Shown: piece by piece, positions 41,808 to 50,937 of the stretch
Numbering within the stretch: the first letter of the stretch is position 1
Layout of the letters: each line of letters starts with the position of its first letter
From: Acidobacteriota bacterium
Lineage (GTDB): Bacteria > Acidobacteriota > Terriglobia > Acidiferrales > UBA7541
Assembly: GCA_013289825.1 (NCBI GenBank)
Contig: JABCZF010000006.1
Location: 62,001-126,000 of the forward strand
Direction: 5' to 3'
DNA length: 64,000 nt
The notes under the pieces: generated by a model
Told to the model about the DNA's origin: nothing
Database searches by the model: none
The model's input: only the letters and a program-made list of their open reading frames with translations
Position numbers and translations under genes: made by a program

Positions 41808-42941
41808 TCAGTCGAACGCGGCGGTCACCGAATAGATCGGTGGTAGATGTGCTGAGAGAACATGCCAGGAATCACCGGCATCGCGTGTATGAAACAGCGT
41901 TCCGCCGCTGGTGCCGAAGTAGACGCCCGCGGGGTCGCGCTCGTCGGAGGTCATCGCTTCGCGCAGAATGAGGTCGTAGGCATCGGACTGCGGGAGGCCC
42001 TTGGTCAGAAACTTCCACGTCTTGCCGCCATTGCGGCTGCGCGCCACGCGGAGTTTGCCTTGGGGGACATAGCGCTCTTCAGGCGAAACGATGGGAATCG
42101 TGAAGAGCGTGTCTTTTTCAGCGGCGGGTACCGCCAAGCCGAAACCGAACCGCGAAGGAAGGCCTTTCGAAATGTCAATCCATTTCTCCCCCGCAAAATC
42201 GCCGCGGTAGACACCACAATGGTTTTGCTGGTAGAGCGCATCCGAATTGCGGGGATGCGCTTTCAGTTTGTGGACGCATTGGCCGACTTCGGGAAATTTT
42301 TCAGGGCCAAAATCGACAAGAACGTTTCCGTTGAACGCTGACCAGGTTTTTCCAGCGTCGCTCGAGCGAAACGCTCCTGCGGCGGAAATCCCAACGATGA
42401 GGCGGCCTTTGCCAAGGCATTGGATCGAGTGCACCATCATGCCTCCGGCTCCGGGATTCCACTGCTCGCGCGTGGGATGATTACACAGGCCCGCTACCAT
42501 CTCCCAATTTGCACCATGGTCGCTACTGCGGAAAAGCACGCCGGGATCCGCGCCTAGATAAACGGCACCGGGTTCGTCCGCTGCGCCCGGAGCGATATGC
42601 CAGATACGCTTGAGTGTGGCATCCGGAAGGTCCTTGAGTTCCATTCCTTTTTCGCTCACTTGCCATGTTTTGCCGGTGATGCCTTTGACCTCGAGTCCCT
42701 TTTCGGAGATTTGCCACGTTTTGCCGTTGTCCGTGCTGGCATGCAGATGGGGACCAAACCAGGCGTTGCCGACCGCCGCGTAGTGCCGCTTCGGCTCGCG
42801 AGGGTCCTGCGTGACATGATGTACTTCCTGTCCGGCGAAAAACGGGCCAGCGCAGTCCCATTTCTTGCGATCTCTTGAGGTGAAGGCAAACGCGCCTTTG
42901 CGAGTGCCGACCCAGATCCTTATAGCGGGTTGACGCGCCAT
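41808..42941 (-). CDS. BNR/Asp-box repeat (sialidase-like) beta-propeller protein
   Basis: 377 residues, no signal peptide, with GGAGG before the ATG. Asp-boxes: STDNGKTW, SSDHGANW, SSDAGKTW, SRNGGKTW, TRDAGDSW. It is a clear paralog of the propeller in the kinase fusion at 24947: VGTRKGAFAF against VGTNKGAFLL and EKFPEVGQCVHKL against EKYPEFGQCVHKI. True sialidases also need an Arg triad and Tyr-Glu pair, not evident here. A 17-residue unit GKTWQ(I/V)SEKG is duplicated in tandem at 73-106. The function is unknown. Unlike its paralog it has no MoaD gene beside it. Confidence 0.87.
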   Translation of the reverse strand: MARQPAIRIWVGTRKGAFAFTSRDRKKWDCAGPFFAGQEVHHVTQDPREPKRHYAAVGNAWFGPHLHASTDNGKTWQISEKGLEVKGITGKTWQVSEKGMELKDLPDATLKRIWHIAPGAADEPGAVYLGADPGVLFRSSDHGANWEMVAGLCNHPTREQWNPGAGGMMVHSIQCLGKGRLIVGISAAGAFRSSDAGKTWSAFNGNVLVDFGPEKFPEVGQCVHKLKAHPRNSDALYQQNHCGVYRGDFAGEKWIDISKGLPSRFGFGLAVPAAEKDTLFTIPIVSPEERYVPQGKLRVARSRNGGKTWKFLTKGLPQSDAYDLILREAMTSDERDPAGVYFGTSGGTLFHTRDAGDSWHVLSAHLPPIYSVTAAFD

Positions 42942-43347
42942 GGAGTTCCTCCGGCAAGAGAAGTGACTAGGCTCTTAAGAACTACGGTAATGCGCATTTT
43001 ATCGCACAACGTCAAGCGCGCAGAAGGAATTTGGCAACTTTCCAGCCTTTCGCGTTCATGTTCCTCGGACGCATTACCGCCTTAACGAAATGGGGGGAGT
43101 TCCAAGTGGGGAGGTGTGGTTGTCTAACGGGGTATTCTCTGATTGTATGCTCGTAAGAAAAATTCTCCTGTTCATGTTCAAAAAGATGACCTATGAAGGA
43201 GGTAGTGTGACGGCTCGCGTGAGCCGAACATGCCTCTTTAGCGCGTTGCCGAGATCAGGTGGCCCGTTCATCACGGCAAAAGTGCAGACGGTGGATTGAG
43301 GAACTTACGGCTGTCCGAGCCGTAAATCGGACGAGGAGGAGTGGTTC
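42942..43347. other. Intergenic region with several hairpins
   Basis: 406 bases. CGGCTC/GAGCCG (43211-43226, GCGT loop) is a perfect 6-bp hairpin, and two further hairpins lie just before the next gene (see the regulatory entry). No credible open frame was seen. Confidence 0.45.
43305..43332 (+). promoter_or_regulatory. Two mutually exclusive leader hairpins
   Basis: TTACGGCT (43305-43312) pairs perfectly with AGCCGTAA (43318-43325), loop GTCCG. Alternatively GTCCGA (43313-43318) pairs with TCGGAC (43327-43332). Both cannot form together. The second ends directly before the ribosome-binding site GAGGAGG. It is a candidate translational or attenuation switch; function is inferred from shape only. 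Confidence 0.4.
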
Positions 43348-43665
43348 ATGAAAACGAGAATCCTGATTGTATTTGTTGTGGCGGCGCTGGTCATTGCATT
43401 TGCCTATACGGCGTCGACTCCGGCCGCTCCGAATAAGGTCAACGCGAGCGCCGGGCCCACGGCGGCCCCACAACCGAGCACGGCGACAACAACCGCGGCG
43501 GAACCGCATCCTGAAATCCGCGAAGCGATTGCGGCACTGCGTCGCGCCAAGGAACACATGGAGCACGCTGCGCACGATTTCGGCGGGCACAAGGTGGAAG
43601 CTATCCGGGCGACCGATGTGGCCATTCACCAGCTTGAGGATTGCCTCAAGTTCGACAGAGACTAA
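43348..43665 (+). CDS. Small exported helical protein, 105 aa
   Basis: ATG 43348 follows GAGGAGGAG. A signal peptide covers about 1-22 (ILIVFVVAALVIAFAYTAS), then an Ala/Thr/Pro-rich linker, then a compact helical, His-rich unit REAIAALRRAKEHMEHAAHD and GGHKVEAIRATDVAIHQLED. Six His in 40 residues may mean metal binding. Family not recognised beyond that. It ends at a strong terminator, so it is monocistronic. Confidence 0.72.
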   Translation: MKTRILIVFVVAALVIAFAYTASTPAAPNKVNASAGPTAAPQPSTATTTAAEPHPEIREAIAALRRAKEHMEHAAHDFGGHKVEAIRATDVAIHQLEDCLKFDRD

Positions 43666-43696
43666 GGCTCAACCGCCATCGTTGGCAGCAATATCC

Positions 43697-43739
43697 AGCA
43701 GCGCCCGGGGGAGTTCTCCTCCGGACGCTGCTTTTTTTT
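43697..43739 (+). terminator. Strong rho-independent terminator
   Basis: AGCAGCG (43697-43703) pairs with CGCTGCT (43726-43732) and an inner CCGG-rich stem of eight pairs closes a GTTC loop; a run of T follows (43732-43739). Clean terminator of the small exported-protein gene. Confidence 0.85.
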
Positions 43740-43844
43740 GGGTCAGTCTCCGATCGCCAATAGCGAGATGGCCGCGAAGGGAACAATCGAAGGCCCTACC
43801 TGTATTACAATCGCGCGCTTGCGGTGCGCCAAGGAGGGAAGCCG

Positions 43845-45695
43845 ATGCTGGATCGCAGACGATTCTTGAATGCTTGTTCGGGACTGGGGCTGGGAGGGAC
43901 GCTGTTTCCGGGAGTACTTTGGTCGCAGGTGCAGTCGCAAGGGGCGGCAAAGATCACCAAAGAGATGATCGACAATGCGGCGGCCATCGCGGATGTGCCC
44001 ATCCCTGAAGAAGCCAAAGAGATGATGCTGGACAACCTGAACCAGCAAGCCAAGGGTTACGAAGCGATTTATGCCTTGCACATTCCGAATTCCGTTGCGC
44101 CCTGTTTGATTTTTGATCCGGTGCTTCCGGGGATGAAATTTGAGACGGAGCGGCGGCCGTCGCGAATGTCGAAGCCGTCGGCGATCGTCGCTCCGAGTAC
44201 GCCGAAGAATATACAAGATGTGGCGTTTCGCAGCGTGCGCGAACTGGCCGAACTGGTGCGAACTAAAAAAGTGTCCTCGGTCGCGCTAACGGACATGTAC
44301 CTGGAGCGGTTGAAGCGCTACGACCCTACGCTGAAATTCGTGGTGACGCTGACCGAAGACCGGGCGCGGGCGCAGGCCAAAGAAGCAGACCGGGAAACCG
44401 CCGCTGGGAAATATCGAGGGCCGCTGCACGGCTTGCCCTGGGGCGCAAAAGATTTGCTGGCTATGAAGGGTTATCGGACCACATGGGGCGCTGGCGGCTT
44501 CGAGAACCAGATGATCGACGAAGACGCTACGGTGGTGAAGCGGTTGGATGAGGCCGGCGCGGTGCTGGTGGCCAAGCTGACGCTCGGTGCTTTGGCGCTG
44601 GGCGACAACTGGTTTGGCGGCGTAACTCGGAATCCCTGGCATCCGGGTCAAGGGTCGAGCGGATCTTCGGCAGGTCCTGCCTCTGCGACGGCTGCCGGAT
44701 GCGTGGCCTTCAGCATCGGGTCGGAAACGCTCGGGTCGATTTCGTCGCCTTCGACGCGGTGCGGCTGTACGGGCCTGCGACCGTCGTTCGGCCTCGTGCC
44801 CCGGACTGGGGCCATGGCGCTCTCCTGGAGCATGGACAAACTCGGGCCTATTTGCCGTGCGGCGGAGGATTGCGCGCTCGTTCTCGAGGCCATTTATGGG
44901 CCAGACGACAAAGACCCGAGCGTGAAGAATGCGGCATTCCATTGGGATGCGGGGCTGGATTGGCGGAAGCTGCGAGTGGGTTATCTGAAGGCGGATTTCG
45001 AGCCTAGGCCGCAAGAACAGCCGCAAACAGCAACAGAAGAACCAGCAGGGAGTCCGGAAGAGCAAAAAAAGCGAGACGAACAGAAGCGGCGCAGGGAAGC
45101 TGCCCGGGCGCGCGCGGAGTACGACAGAAAATACAACGACGCGGCGCTCGCGAAGTTGAAAGAGATGGGCGTCAATCTCATTCCGGTAGAAATGCCGAAG
45201 TTTCCGTACCAATCCATGGTGCCTATGTTGTCGGCCGAAGCGGCCGCGGCGTTTGATGAGTTGACACGGACCGGCAAAGATAAATTGCTCACTTCACAGA
45301 AGCCGTTTGACTGGCCAAATTCGTTCCGTTCGGCGCGCTTCGTCCCGGCGGTCGAGTACCTCCAGGCAAGCCGGGCTCGGCGGATGGCTATGGAGGCGGT
45401 TCGAAAAGTATTCGAGGGGGTTGACGTAATGGTGGCTCCGACGAACGGAGGCGAACAGCTCGTGATCACGAATTTGACTGGCTATCCGGCGGTGATATTG
45501 CCCAACGGCTTTCGCGGCGATGATGCTCCGAAGCCGCCGACAGACGATCCGAGCGATTTTCAAAATGCGGGTGGGCCTGGAACGCCGGTAAGCCTCACAT
45601 TCCTTGCGAATCTGTACGGGGAAGCGAAGCTGCTTGCATTTGCTCGCGCCTACCAAGATGCCACTGGATTTCACCTCAGGCATCCGAACTTATAA
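43845..45695 (+). CDS. Tat-exported amidase (amidase signature family)
   Basis: 616 residues from ATG 43845 with AGGAGGGA before it. RRRFLNACSGLGLGG is a Tat signal. The amidase signature fold is clear: catalytic Lys in AKDLLAMKGYRTTWGA, the Ser-rich GQGSSGSSAGPASATAAG and the nucleophile region GSETLGSISSPSTRCGCTGLRP. It is related to GatA but has a charged insert (about 385-425, EEQKKRDEQKRRREAARARA) and no GatB/C partners nearby. Probably hydrolyses an amide in the periplasm. Substrate unknown. Confidence 0.88.
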   Translation: MLDRRRFLNACSGLGLGGTLFPGVLWSQVQSQGAAKITKEMIDNAAAIADVPIPEEAKEMMLDNLNQQAKGYEAIYALHIPNSVAPCLIFDPVLPGMKFETERRPSRMSKPSAIVAPSTPKNIQDVAFRSVRELAELVRTKKVSSVALTDMYLERLKRYDPTLKFVVTLTEDRARAQAKEADRETAAGKYRGPLHGLPWGAKDLLAMKGYRTTWGAGGFENQMIDEDATVVKRLDEAGAVLVAKLTLGALALGDNWFGGVTRNPWHPGQGSSGSSAGPASATAAGCVAFSIGSETLGSISSPSTRCGCTGLRPSFGLVPRTGAMALSWSMDKLGPICRAAEDCALVLEAIYGPDDKDPSVKNAAFHWDAGLDWRKLRVGYLKADFEPRPQEQPQTATEEPAGSPEEQKKRDEQKRRREAARARAEYDRKYNDAALAKLKEMGVNLIPVEMPKFPYQSMVPMLSAEAAAAFDELTRTGKDKLLTSQKPFDWPNSFRSARFVPAVEYLQASRARRMAMEAVRKVFEGVDVMVAPTNGGEQLVITNLTGYPAVILPNGFRGDDAPKPPTDDPSDFQNAGGPGTPVSLTFLANLYGEAKLLAFARAYQDATGFHLRHPNL

Positions 45696-45756
45696 GGGCT
45701 CGACGGACCCAGCAATCTTATTGATATTGACTCGTCATTAGTGCCTGAGGTGACCT

Positions 45757-46003
45757 ATGGTTTCCTGGCAACTTCAAGACGCCAAAGCCAGCTTCCGTGA
45801 GTTTCTCTATGTGGCCCTGGAGAGGACCGCAAATCGTGACGCGGCGCGGCGTGGAAACGGTGGTTCTCGCTCCCATCGTCGATTGGCGCTGGCTCCAACA
45901 TGCGGCACATCCCGGATTGAAAGAGATCCTTCACGGTTGCTGGGCACGAATCTGGCAACGACTGGTGCCGCGGGTGATTGACCAGCGCTACGGTGGGAAG
46001 TAG
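45757..46003 (+). pseudogene. Frameshifted Phd/YefM-type antitoxin
   Basis: ATG 45757 has a GAGGTGA site. The first 22 codons read MVSWQLQDAKASFREFLYVA, the Phd fold N-terminus. The following part, QIVTRRGVETVVLAPIVDWR, continues in the next frame, so one base is lost or gained near 45822-45832. It ends at TAG about 46001. The matching toxin gene is absent; the next gene is an RDD protein. Confidence 0.7.
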
Positions 46004-46054
46004 GATTCCCGCAACCGGTGCCCTGTCTGGCCATTCGGATGAAAAGGAGACTCT

Positions 46055-46693
46055 GTGTACTGCTCAAAATGCGGAAGCGAGATTTCGAACACGACGGCGT
46101 TCTGTCCCACGTGCGGCCAGGCGGTCACCGTCCTGGTTGCTACCGCCGCTTCCCCTTCGGCAATGACCATCGCGCCGATTCCGCCGACACGGATGGCCCC
46201 GGCGAGCGCAGGGTATGGCGGCGTGGCGTACGCGGGTTTCTGGTTGCGGTTCGTCGCTTGCATTATCGATGGAGTCGTTTCTGGACTGGCATTTCTGATT
46301 CTTCTGATCCCTCTTTTCATATTGACGGGCGCAGGGGCCGCGCTGAGCAAGATTAGTTCCGGCGAGGATATCAGTGACGACGTGGCCACCTTTTTGGGTC
46401 TCGGGTTCCTCTTCGGATTTTTTGGAATTATATTTCTCGTGAGTTGGTTGTATTACGCGCTCTCGGAAAGTTCATCTTGGCAAGCCACGCTGGGGAAGAA
46501 GATGCTCAATCTGAAGGTGACCGACATGAGCGGGCAGCCGATTTCCTTTGGCCGAGCTTCGGGTCGCTTCTTCGCAAGAATAATCTCGCACATGATTCCT
46601 TGCGAGATCGGCTTCATCATCGCGGGCTTCACCGAGAAAAAGCAGGCCATTCACGACATGATCGCTAGCTGTCTGGTATTGCGCAAAGTCTAG
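46055..46693 (+). CDS. Zinc-ribbon plus RDD-family membrane protein
   Basis: 212 residues from a GTG. An N-terminal zinc ribbon YCSKCGSEISNTTAFCPTCG (2-21) precedes a linker, then an RDD domain of three helices: YAGFWLRFVACIIDGVVSG (first Arg-Asp pattern), a helix pair, and GKKMLNLKVTDMSGQPISFGRA then HDMIASCLVLRKV. RDD proteins are of uncertain, possibly transport function. A paralog without zinc ribbon is at 52263. Confidence 0.88.
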   Translation: MYCSKCGSEISNTTAFCPTCGQAVTVLVATAASPSAMTIAPIPPTRMAPASAGYGGVAYAGFWLRFVACIIDGVVSGLAFLILLIPLFILTGAGAALSKISSGEDISDDVATFLGLGFLFGFFGIIFLVSWLYYALSESSSWQATLGKKMLNLKVTDMSGQPISFGRASGRFFARIISHMIPCEIGFIIAGFTEKKQAIHDMIASCLVLRKV

Positions 46694-46745
46694 CGCTATA
46701 TTCTGGATGGCTTTGCGGCGACGGGCTTGTACGGATCGCACGGAC

Positions 46746-49187
46746 TCAAGCGTGGCGGACGGACTCCATCGGGTCGGCCTCGATCCACGGCCGTGCCGCG
46801 GAATACGCTGTGAGGATGGTCATGACTCCCATAGTGACTCCGACAGCGAGAAACACACTCCATTCCACAGGATGAATTCCATAGAGCTGTGAACGGACGA
46901 GTGTGCTGGCGATGGTCCCGCCGATAATGCCCAGGCCCACGCCTGTGGCGGTCACGACGGTGGTCTGGCGCAAGATCATTTTCCAAAGATCGCGCGGCGC
47001 GGCGCCGAGAGCGACCCGAATGCCCAACTCCTTTTTTCTCTCACTGACGGAGTAGAAAACTGCCCCGTAGAGCCCCACAGCAGCCAGAATAAATGCAAGG
47101 GCACCGAACGCACAGGTGCAAACTAGCGTGATTCGGGCGGCATACAGCGTTAGATCCATCCAATCATCCATCGTGAGTGTCTGGAAGAAGAGTTGTGAGT
47201 TTAGTTTCTCGAGAGCATCGGATATCGGCGTGAGCCACTGATGTGGGTTGCCTTGGGTCCGCGCCATGAGATAGACAACGGCTTGGTAGCGTTGGTTTAA
47301 GTCGAAATACATAAATGGACGAGCAGGTTCATCGATATCGATGTATTTGCCGTCGCCGACCACACCCACGACGGTGACAACTTGATTGCCGCTTTCGATT
47401 CGTGCCGTTTTGCCGATGGGGTTCTGGCCGGGCCAGTATTTCTCCGCCATCAGATGATTGATGACAATCACGGTGGGACCCTTTGCCGTGTCCGCAGCGG
47501 CGAACACGCGCCCGGCCAACACGGGAATTCCGAGAGTGGAAAAGTAATTCTCGTCAACGGCAACAGATGCAATGCTGGCCGCCTGTTGGCTTGTGGCGGG
47601 CGATCCTTCCACGCGAACCTGTTCATCATGGCCGCCATTTCCGCTCACCGGCAGGTCGCTGGCCAGGCCGCTCGATTCCACGCCGTAGATTTGCGCAGCG
47701 GCCTGACGCATTCTGGAGTACATGCTTCGGCCCTGCTCTTCCGAGTATCCGTTGGATCGCAAATCAACGGTCAAAATCGCGACGTTGCGAGCAGAAAATC
47801 CGAGGTTGACGTGCTGCAGGTTATTCCTACTTTGAAAACATAAACCCACACCGATCAGAACCACAGTGCAGACGGCTACTTGGATGGCCACCAGCACGTT
47901 TCGAATTCTTCCCTTGCGCGTTCCGCCGACCGCGATTTCGCCGCTCAGTGCACCCGCTAGATTGGGCGAACAGGAGTACAGCCCCGGCACGAGGCCTGTT
48001 GCGAGCCCCGTTACAAAGACCAGCGCCACAGTCACGGTTGCAACTCGCCAGTCCGGCCGGAAATCGATCGTCAAGGGCAGAAGGCCGATCCCCGGAAAAT
48101 AGGGTTTGAATTGCATGAGTTGCCGAAGGCCAACGCACGCGAGGAAGAAGCCGAGCATTCCACCGCCGGCCGCGAGTAGGGAGCTGTCGAGCAACAGTTC
48201 GCGAATCAGCCGCGCGCGTGTCGCTCCCATCGCGGCGCGCACAAGGATTTCGTGACGACGCGCGCTGGCCAGCGCGAGCAGCAGATTGGCGACGTTGGAA
48301 CACGCCGCGAACAGGACCAGTGCCACGATGGCGAGAATAATCCCCGAGATGATTCTTGCGGAAGAGACCGAATCAACAGGCAACATGGTCGTTTCCGTCA
48401 ACTGCGCGACGCGATCTTTGTTGGTTGCCGGATAAGCAGCGGCGAGTTGCTTCGACAACATTTGCATGTCTGCCAGCGCCTGCGGACGTGTTACTCTGGG
48501 TTTCAACCGGCCCATCAAGCCGAGATAATGTACGGTGCGGTCCGCGCGCCAATCTTGCGCCTGGTGATTGAGCGGCGCGTCTATGGACAGCGGATACCAG
48601 ACATCTGGCAGGTCACTGAAAATTGTCCCGACAAAGCTCTTCGGCGCGACGCCGATAATGGTTAGCGGAACGCGTTCGACCGTCACCGTCTTCCCCACAA
48701 TGTTGGGATCCGCTCCCAGCCATTTCCAGTAGGAATAGCTCAGGACCGCCAGCGCGGACGGTTTGTCGTCCTCGCCTCGCCGAAACATTCTCCCCAAAAT
48801 GGGCCGTACTCCGAGAACAGAGAAATAATTGTCCGACACCGCATTCATGAGCCCTGATTTAATGCGGCCTTCGTAGGAAATAGGGTGCACAGCGATGGAG
48901 TACGGGAACGCCAGGACATCCGAGAAGACGTAGTTGTTGTCGCGATAATACTTGTAGTCGTCGTAGTTGGTGCCGCTGAACTCTTCCGTTGGCGTGGTTG
49001 TATACACCGAGGCCAGCTGCTCGGGCGCAGGAACGGCGGGAGGGCGTAGCAACAACGTGTTGAAGATACTAAATCCCACCGCGCTGGCGGCCATCGCGAT
49101 GGCCAGGGAAAAGATTGCGATGGAGGTGAGTCTCCAACGCTTCCGTAGAATCCGCAGGGAGAACCGCATGCCGGACCAAAGCGCCAT
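46746..49187 (-). CDS. ADOP-type ABC transporter permease
   Basis: 813 residues without the 80-residue extension. MALWSGMRFSLRILRKRWRL begins the first MacB unit, with helix at about 20-42 and SVYTTTPTEEFSGTNYDDY in the periplasmic domain. Two four-helix FtsX units are separated by large outside domains; the C-terminus reads EADPMESVRHA. No ATPase or PadR gene adjacent. Expected to function with an unlinked ATPase. Substrate unknown. Confidence 0.92.
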   Translation of the reverse strand: MALWSGMRFSLRILRKRWRLTSIAIFSLAIAMAASAVGFSIFNTLLLRPPAVPAPEQLASVYTTTPTEEFSGTNYDDYKYYRDNNYVFSDVLAFPYSIAVHPISYEGRIKSGLMNAVSDNYFSVLGVRPILGRMFRRGEDDKPSALAVLSYSYWKWLGADPNIVGKTVTVERVPLTIIGVAPKSFVGTIFSDLPDVWYPLSIDAPLNHQAQDWRADRTVHYLGLMGRLKPRVTRPQALADMQMLSKQLAAAYPATNKDRVAQLTETTMLPVDSVSSARIISGIILAIVALVLFAACSNVANLLLALASARRHEILVRAAMGATRARLIRELLLDSSLLAAGGGMLGFFLACVGLRQLMQFKPYFPGIGLLPLTIDFRPDWRVATVTVALVFVTGLATGLVPGLYSCSPNLAGALSGEIAVGGTRKGRIRNVLVAIQVAVCTVVLIGVGLCFQSRNNLQHVNLGFSARNVAILTVDLRSNGYSEEQGRSMYSRMRQAAAQIYGVESSGLASDLPVSGNGGHDEQVRVEGSPATSQQAASIASVAVDENYFSTLGIPVLAGRVFAAADTAKGPTVIVINHLMAEKYWPGQNPIGKTARIESGNQVVTVVGVVGDGKYIDIDEPARPFMYFDLNQRYQAVVYLMARTQGNPHQWLTPISDALEKLNSQLFFQTLTMDDWMDLTLYAARITLVCTCAFGALAFILAAVGLYGAVFYSVSERKKELGIRVALGAAPRDLWKMILRQTTVVTATGVGLGIIGGTIASTLVRSQLYGIHPVEWSVFLAVGVTMGVMTILTAYSAARPWIEADPMESVRHA

Positions 49188-49358
49188 CTTGCCCCTCCGT
49201 TGTCAGGCTTGGCTCGTCAGAAGCGTGCCTCGAGGCTGGCCTGAGTCAAGCCGTTGCTCTGCCAGATGCAATTCGCAGGCTTGGAGTTGCCGCGGCGTTT
49301 GATTTCCATGGCAACGGCGCCGCAATGCGCTTTTCGTTGCTCGACCTCCCACAAATGT

Positions 49359-49922
49359 TTAGAGACCCTTCTGCATGGGATAACCCTTCTCGACCCAATC
49401 CGCCGCGAAACTTGTCGGGAGGACCAGGACGCGTACGTGGGTGAAACCCAGGTCGTGTACCGCCGTGTACGCGGGCCGGATGTTCGGGCAGCGATCGAAG
49501 GGGCAGCATCCGCAATAGATGACTAGATTCGTGGAGCGCGGCAGAGCGCCAGCCCATTTTCTCAGTTCTCGGAGGCCTTCTTCTTTAGAAGCCGTGCCGT
49601 GAAAGGACGCTCGAGGAACGTGGCCACCCTCGAAGAGCGTGCGAAAGCCAACATAAACAATGGCCGGAGCGGTTCCGTCTTTAGAGTTCCCCAGCTCGCG
49701 CACGAGGTCAGCGGCTTCGAGGACTTGCGCCTTGGTCCAGGGATCAGCTGTCTTTTCTTGATGCCCTGCGCCGCTTTGGTTCGATCCGAGAACAGGCGCG
49801 AGAAGCATCGCGGCGCAAATTCCCAGCAGCAATATCGCCGTGCCTCTCGGAACTGTGGACGGGATGAACATGCTTGCACGCCTCGGCATACGATTGTAGA
49901 ACCAAATCGCGGCAACGGCCAT
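49359..49922 (-). CDS. Exported rhodanese-like domain protein
   Basis: 187 residues. A signal peptide or anchor (TAILLLGICAAMLLAP) and then a rhodanese fold: IPSTVPRGT lead, HVPRASFHGTASKEEGL and the active-site loop VIYCGCCPFDRCPN, with catalytic Cys in YCGCC. Extra Cys are unusual. It may handle persulfide or serve as a thiol transferase in the periplasm. The start choice is uncertain (ATG at 49889 or 49922; no good ribosome-binding site). Confidence 0.82.
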   Translation of the reverse strand: MAVAAIWFYNRMPRRASMFIPSTVPRGTAILLLGICAAMLLAPVLGSNQSGAGHQEKTADPWTKAQVLEAADLVRELGNSKDGTAPAIVYVGFRTLFEGGHVPRASFHGTASKEEGLRELRKWAGALPRSTNLVIYCGCCPFDRCPNIRPAYTAVHDLGFTHVRVLVLPTSFAADWVEKGYPMQKGL

Positions 49923-49971
49923 GCGTTTCCACCCGGATCACGACGCGGAAACAAGCGGGTTTAGCCAAGAA

Positions 49972-50937
49972 TTATTTTTTGAGTTCGCTCCGCGTACGCT
50001 GCAGCTTGAAGGCCGTCGTGCGCAGAGTTTCCGGCACGTTCTTGTTGGTCGTCAACTTCTTGAGGTCCATGACATTGCACATCGGGAGCATGTGCAGGGA
50101 AACGTCCAGTGGCGTCTTTGGATTGTTAAGGAGGTTGCGCACCACGGCGTAGTTTTTTCGAAACTTGCGGTTGCTGGCGATCAACCGAAGAATCTCGTCC
50201 GTCAGGCTGGTCATGTTGGCGAAAGCCTCGACCTCCTGATCCGTTAAACGAGGCGATTGCAGTACGGCGCGCTGCACGACCTTGTTCGAGTCGCGAATCA
50301 GTGTGCGCCGCGCCTCGGATCCGCCTTTGATAGCGAACTGCACACGCTCGGAAACGTTCATCTTTGCGAGCCGCATAAGAAGCGTCTGACGCTTGGCCAC
50401 GTCCGGCTCGGCTTCGGCAGCCGCTTCCGCAAGAGCGGCTTCGTCAATGGCCGAACCCATTAGTTCGTGGAGCTGATGCTTCTGGTCCGCGGTGATGGAC
50501 GAGGAATGTTCGAGCGCGGCCGCGAGAGCCGCGGACTCGCTGACGCGCTCCAACTCTTCCATGAGCGCCGTGACGCCGAGTGCAGAAAGATGGCGTACGA
50601 CGGGGACTAGGTACTCGGCCGCACAATTTTTGTTCTGCACCATCGCGTCCGAGACGCCGGGTTTGTCCGCAAGATGTTTTCCGGCGTAAGCAAAGAGCGC
50701 GGGGATAGCCTTTTCGCGCTTCAGGGCTTCCACGAAGGTTTCTGACGGTTGCGAGAGGATGGCTTGCTGAGCGCGCTCGGAGACCATCTCATCGGCATCC
50801 CCGGCGAGTACGGCCAGGATTTCCGCGCGATCCGCGGGTGCCAGATGCCCTCCGCCAGAGCAAACTGCGATTTTACGCTCGCGTGGGGCGCGGCCTGCGC
50901 GAAGGTCATCGAGAACTTCAGGGCTGAGGGGTTCCAC
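49972..50937 (-). CDS. Conserved hypothetical HEAT-like protein
   Basis: 321 residues, almost entirely helical and without signal peptide. Repeated helices such as DRAEILAVLAGDADEMVSER and VTALMEELERVSESAALAAAL give a HEAT/ARM-like solenoid; it resembles DUF2336-type proteins but I cannot confirm this. It overlaps the 3' end of the RodZ-like gene by 20 bases on the same strand, so it belongs to one operon. Function unknown. Confidence 0.72.
   Translation of the reverse strand: MEPLSPEVLDDLRAGRAPRERKIAVCSGGGHLAPADRAEILAVLAGDADEMVSERAQQAILSQPSETFVEALKREKAIPALFAYAGKHLADKPGVSDAMVQNKNCAAEYLVPVVRHLSALGVTALMEELERVSESAALAAALEHSSSITADQKHQLHELMGSAIDEAALAEAAAEAEPDVAKRQTLLMRLAKMNVSERVQFAIKGGSEARRTLIRDSNKVVQRAVLQSPRLTDQEVEAFANMTSLTDEILRLIASNRKFRKNYAVVRNLLNNPKTPLDVSLHMLPMCNVMDLKKLTTNKNVPETLRTTAFKLQRTRSELKK

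Noticed and set aside
43090..43299. 69-codon frame before the small exported protein
   Set aside because: It has unusual composition and no domain, and it overlaps the hairpin region.
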